This document shows, in pieces, positions 60,681-64,000 of a DNA stretch of 64,000 nt (positions are counted from its first letter, which is position 1; each line of letters starts with the position of its first letter). Source of the stretch: Sordariomycetes sp. S80-01Y (Eukaryota > Ascomycota > Sordariomycetes); assembly GCA_037042185.1 (NCBI GenBank), contig JAXQJY010000030.1:1116001-1180000 (forward strand). Reading direction: 5' to 3'. The position numbers and the translations under genes were made by a program. The notes under the pieces are model-generated. The model was not told where the DNA came from. It was given only the letters and a program-made list of their open reading frames with translations, and searched no databases.

Positions 60681-61099
60681 ATGGATCAATCAACGAACCT
60701 TCTCTCCCAGCCAGAGCTCACGTCTCTACAACAAGAGGTACTGGAAGAATACGAACGGCTGGCCGAGAACATGAAAAAGGTACCACCACCGTCCAGTCTC
60801 CCCGCCCCGTCCTCGTCGCCTCCAACCTTCTGCCCACAGCCCGCCCCTTCCATCTTCGCAACCGCCGTCTTTCTCGGGAGCAGTGCTGACGTCGGGGGCC
60901 TTTGCAACAGCTGGCGTCGACGCTCGACGACCTCGCCTCCAACCCCAGCGCCGAGATTCTCGATGGACTCCGCGACCTCGAACGGAAGACGAGCCTGGCC
61001 TTCACCCTGCTCAAGGCCAGCGTGTATAGCATTGTTCTGCAGCAGGAGATTGATTGGGGGAACGGCGGGGAGCAGCAGGAGCGAAGCTACGAGCAGTGA
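60681..61099 (+). CDS. DAD3: DASH/Dam1 complex subunit Dad3
   Basis: Small subunit of the DASH complex, which rings microtubules and couples kinetochores to the spindle in fungi. Exons 60681-60779 and 60911-61099 encode 95 residues. The Dad3 signature is clear: LTSLQQEVLEEYERLAENMKK in exon 1 joins to LASTLDDLASNPSAEILDGL and LERKTSLAFTLLKASVYSIVLQQE in exon 2. Length matches the family. The 131-nt intron is longer than most in the window. Other Dam1 complex genes are not in view, but alpha-tubulin is encoded 35 kb away. Confidence 0.93.
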
Positions 61100-61369
61100 T
61101 TCCGAGCGGCGTGAAGTGGGAATAGAAGAGGATTTGCTGGGGACAAGGAAAGGAGCTTTACGAGCATAACGATTTAATGATACCCAATGAGCCGCCAATG
61201 GCCAGTTTACATGCTTATGCATACATCTACACTGCACCCCCCGTGCTAGAATGCTATACTATTTTACAAACACACAGCAACATGCTGCTCTGTACAATTG
61301 TTGATATACACAACTCACCTCCCCTTCCTCTAGTCCAGCACGCCTGTCGACCAAATGCCCTCATCATGT

Positions 61370-62959
61370 CTATGAGATCGCACCGCCGTAGTAGACTTTC
61401 CTCGCGTCAACCAACTTCTTGCCCCTGCCCATCGCCATGGCCTCAGGGTCATGCTGATTCAGGAGCGCCTTGTAGACTGCCTTGACCGTGTTCATGGGGG
61501 ACTTGGAGCGTGGCAGCTGGCAGGCGAGGTCGTGGATGCCAACGGCGCGGCACATCTCGAAAAGACGGGCGGGAACGCGGAGACCGTAGCCTGAATATTA
61601 GTTAGCAAACTTTTTTTTTCGGGCCGCTTTGGGTAGCTTAGCAGTGGGGAGAAACTCACCTGGAGGACGAGCCTGGAGGTGGACAACGGTGCCCGAGATC
61701 TTGGCCGTGACGTCGCCGTAGACCGTCCTGTTCTCATATCGCCTGATGGGCTGCATGTTCTTCAACGCCAGACCCCTTGCCGTCTCGACGGCTGTCTCTT
61801 GCTCCGTCGATTTCGCCATGCCGAGCCCAAGTCGTCCGTCGCCGTTTCCAGCGATGACGAGGGCAGACGTGCTTCGCACCTTTCCAAGACGAGTCTGGTT
61901 CGAGACCCAACGCAAGGTAAGAACCTTGACAACAAGGGACTTGATCTCCGGGACGGTAAAACCAGTCATGGTCTTGAGATGTTCAAAGTCGCCATCTGGG
62001 TCGTTGGGGTCCTCGTCTTGGTTCTTGAACATGCCCTCCACACCAGGGATCTTGCCAAGATCGTTCTGCGTGACCGCGCCCGCCGAGATCGTTCCCTCTG
62101 GTCCATCCTTGATCAAGTCCAGCTTCGAGGGCTTGATGTACGCCGAGTTGTTTTCCTGGTAAATCGCCTTCATCTCCTTGTCCAGCTCTTTATCAATAGC
62201 GTCGTTCAGCTCAATGGCCTTTCGTCGCGGGATGTAATCCTTCATCTCCTCTTCGGCAGGCTTCTCCAGCTTGTTCGCGCGCTTGTCCTCGTGCTCCTGA
62301 ACAAGGTACTTCTTCAATGCCTGGGGATCCTTTTCCAGCTCCTCCAGCTCCTCATGCGTGAGGTCGATATCGTCCACGCCGGCATCACTCTCCTTTACTT
62401 TCCGTAATGCGCGCATCATGGCTCGTCTCAACTGGTCCGACTTTGCGTCGTCGACGAACTTCTCCATCTCCTTGTAATAGTTCTTGATGTACTGCTGCTC
62501 GGAGTGCATGTGCATCTCCGTCGGCCGAGCAGTGAACTCGGGCTTGACGTCGTATCGGGGGTCCATCTTCGTGAAATCCTCGATGTATCCTGGACGGAAC
62601 ATGTCGTCTCTCAAACGACCTTGCATGATGATATCCTTTGCATCAACCGCCTTTTCGCCAGCTAGGATGGCTTCGACCTGCTCGGATGTGTACTTCTTGC
62701 GCAGGTTGTCGATTTCTTCGGGGGTGTACTCCGGGAAATGCTGAGCTTGATACTCTTGTATCTTCTCCGGCTTCAGCAGCCCAAGCTCCTCGGCCTTCAC
62801 ATTTCGGAATTGGGAGCGTCGTGGCTTCGATCGGTAAGCCGAGCCGTGGAAGTGAAGACATTGCTGCGCAGCCGCAGGTATCGCAGTGGATGAAGAAGCG
62901 GTGGTGCGGCCAGCGAAGCAGCGACCGACCAGGTTACGCGCCGGACGGGCTGCGCTCAT
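61370..62959 (-). CDS. Mitochondrial small-subunit ribosomal protein uS5m
   Basis: Component of the mitochondrial ribosome small subunit. Exons 61660-62959 and 61370-61590 (intron 61591-61659) encode 506 residues. The C-terminal third holds the S5 domains: VRSTSALVIAGNGDGRLGLG, then ALKNMQPIRRYENRTVYG, GTVVHLQARPPGYGLRVPAR and IHDLACQLPRSKSPMNTVKA. The S5 N-terminal domain begins near FEHLKTMTGFTVPEIKSL. About 300 residues before it form a charged, helical mitochondrion-specific extension, preceded by an Arg/Ala/Ser presequence. The intron contains an A-run in gene sense. Bacterial S5 is about 165 residues, so the extension is large, as in other fungal uS5m proteins. Confidence 0.94.
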
Positions 62960-63588
62960 CGTGGAGGGAGGGCCAGCGCGATGCTGGGCTTGAGGGGAGC
63001 TTGTGGTATTATGGGCGTGTCGCGTTGAACCTCGAAGCTGTCTGGAGATTTTTCTGCGAGGTTGAGGAATTGAATACAGGGGTTCGATGCAGAGGCTTGA
63101 TTGGCTGCAGGGATCCGCTCAGTCACGTGCAACCGTGTTGACCTCCTTCATCCTCCTTGTGAACAAAAGCGACATGCGGTTCGTCATTCTGCATTTTGCA
63201 ATGACGCTTTGCATACCGTGACTGAAAATGCACAGGACAACCGTCATTAACATTAACTTGGCCCGTATCAGTGTCATACCTACGCGCTTGCTGCCGAGAT
63301 TCTGCTGCAGAGCTGAAACGCCTCCTTGCCAGCTTGCGAAGGTCGGATGTGACATCTCGCGTTTCGATGCTCTTCTACTCCTGAGTGAAGCCTTATATTC
63401 TGAGACCAGTACACCAATTTCCATCGTTGCAATCGACCTTCTGAAATCAATATTGCTCCCACGACTACGATCATCCTTCTTGCCATCCGTACTCACATGT
63501 CGAATGCACCGGCCATCATCTTGACAATACGTGCTCGACGGTCGAATCAAAATCAGACTGAACAATTCACGCCAAATACTGCTACACA
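62960..63588. promoter_or_regulatory. Divergent promoter, uS5m and small membrane protein
   Basis: A 629-bp region between divergent start codons. It contains an inverted CCAAT box (ATTGG at 63099-63103) and CACGTG at 63124-63129, about 140 and 165 nt upstream of the uS5m start. No gene is supported inside. Confidence 0.5.
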
Positions 63589-63834
63589 ATGGGCCAATTC
63601 GACTTCATGTCCTCGGTAGGCGCCTCTCGCCAGGCCGTCGCCGTCCTCAACGACCAGCCCCAACTGTTCACCACCCTCGTCGTCGTCCTAGTTGGTTTGG
63701 CAGCACAATGCGGCTTCATCGCGTTCATTCATTTCGCGACTCTCAAGCCGGAACAGAAAAAAAAGAAGAAGGACGGCAAGGGCAAGACCGGTGGGAAGGC
63801 AAGCGGGCGGTTCTTCGGATTCAAGAGAGGATGA
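63589..63834 (+). CDS. Small single-pass membrane protein of unknown function
   Basis: A single exon of 81 residues. The start has a good context (CACAATGGG). The sequence has a short N-terminal domain (MGQFDFMSSVGASRQAVAVL), one clear transmembrane helix of about 24 residues (LFTTLVVVLVGLAAQCGFIAF, about residues 26-50), and a very basic tail with five consecutive lysines, further KGKTGGKASGR, and the end FFGFKRG. The positive tail predicts a cytosolic (or matrix) C-terminus. I do not recognise the family. Its promoter is shared with a mitochondrial ribosomal gene, which hints weakly at a mitochondrial or ER role. Coding status rests on the start context, the membrane helix and the isolated position. 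Confidence 0.62.
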   Translation: MGQFDFMSSVGASRQAVAVLNDQPQLFTTLVVVLVGLAAQCGFIAFIHFATLKPEQKKKKKDGKGKTGGKASGRFFGFKRG

Positions 63835-64000
63835 ATAAGAAAGCGCGTCCGAAATCCAGCTGATAGATCGTCACGCAAATCATTGTTGTTACAGACGCGG
63901 CGTCGGGGACCTTTTTTCGTCTTTAATATACTATCAGGGACATCGGAAGAAATTTCGAGGAACAGTAGATCTTCTACAAGCCTCTTCACATGTTTAGGTT

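Overview
The window is nuclear DNA from a filamentous ascomycete, most likely a sordariomycete. The evidence is short introns (about 47-130 nt) with GTRAGT-type donors and CTRAY-type branch points, a Dad3 DASH subunit, a PTH11-type seven-helix receptor, an AA11 chitin-active copper monooxygenase and other filamentous-fungal families. A member of the Glomerellales or Hypocreales is possible, but I cannot fix genus from sequence alone. I see no transposons, CRISPR arrays, rRNA, convincing tRNA genes or RIP-like AT-rich blocks. I support 19 protein genes; exon coordinates were derived by hand from reading frame and splice signals.

Left block, 0.5-26 kb, compact and mostly housekeeping: a giant HECT ubiquitin ligase of the Tom1/HUWE1 family (471-12728), ribosomal protein eS6 (minus), Ctf8 of the alternative clamp loader (plus), Dph1 of diphthamide synthesis (minus), a secreted aldose 1-epimerase (minus), V-ATPase subunit B (minus), mitochondrial HMG-CoA lyase (minus) and alpha-tubulin (minus).

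Middle block, 26.8-43.4 kb, gene-sparse and richer in secreted or membrane proteins: a probable Pga1-type GPI-mannosyltransferase II co-activator, a WW-domain low-complexity protein, a PTH11-like receptor, a secreted berberine-bridge-type flavin oxidase, a small cysteine-free secreted hydrophobic protein, and a secreted AA11 LPMO with a C-terminal cysteine module. Intergenic stretches of 1.2-3.6 kb separate several of them. This is an accessory-looking zone for surface, cell-wall and environmental functions, but I find no biosynthetic cluster logic.

Right block, 43.4-64 kb, again core genes: an ataxin-2/Pbp1 relative with LsmAD and PAM2 motifs but no visible SM-ATX domain, complex III core protein 2, RNA polymerase III subunit Rpc82, a Ggc1-type mitochondrial GTP/GDP carrier, a 1,875-residue repeat-containing coiled-coil protein that I do not recognise, DASH subunit Dad3, mitochondrial ribosomal protein uS5m and an 81-residue single-pass membrane protein. 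The genes form no operon-like pathway. Recurrent themes are mitochondrial function (HMG-CoA lyase, Qcr2, Ggc1, uS5m) and chromosome/microtubule function (Ctf8, alpha-tubulin, Dad3). Two divergent promoters of mitochondrial genes (Qcr2 and uS5m) each carry a CACGTG box next to a CCAAT box. I found no clearly new multi-gene system; the best candidates for new biology are the coiled-coil repeat protein, the small secreted hydrophobic protein and the SM-ATX-less ataxin-2 relative.
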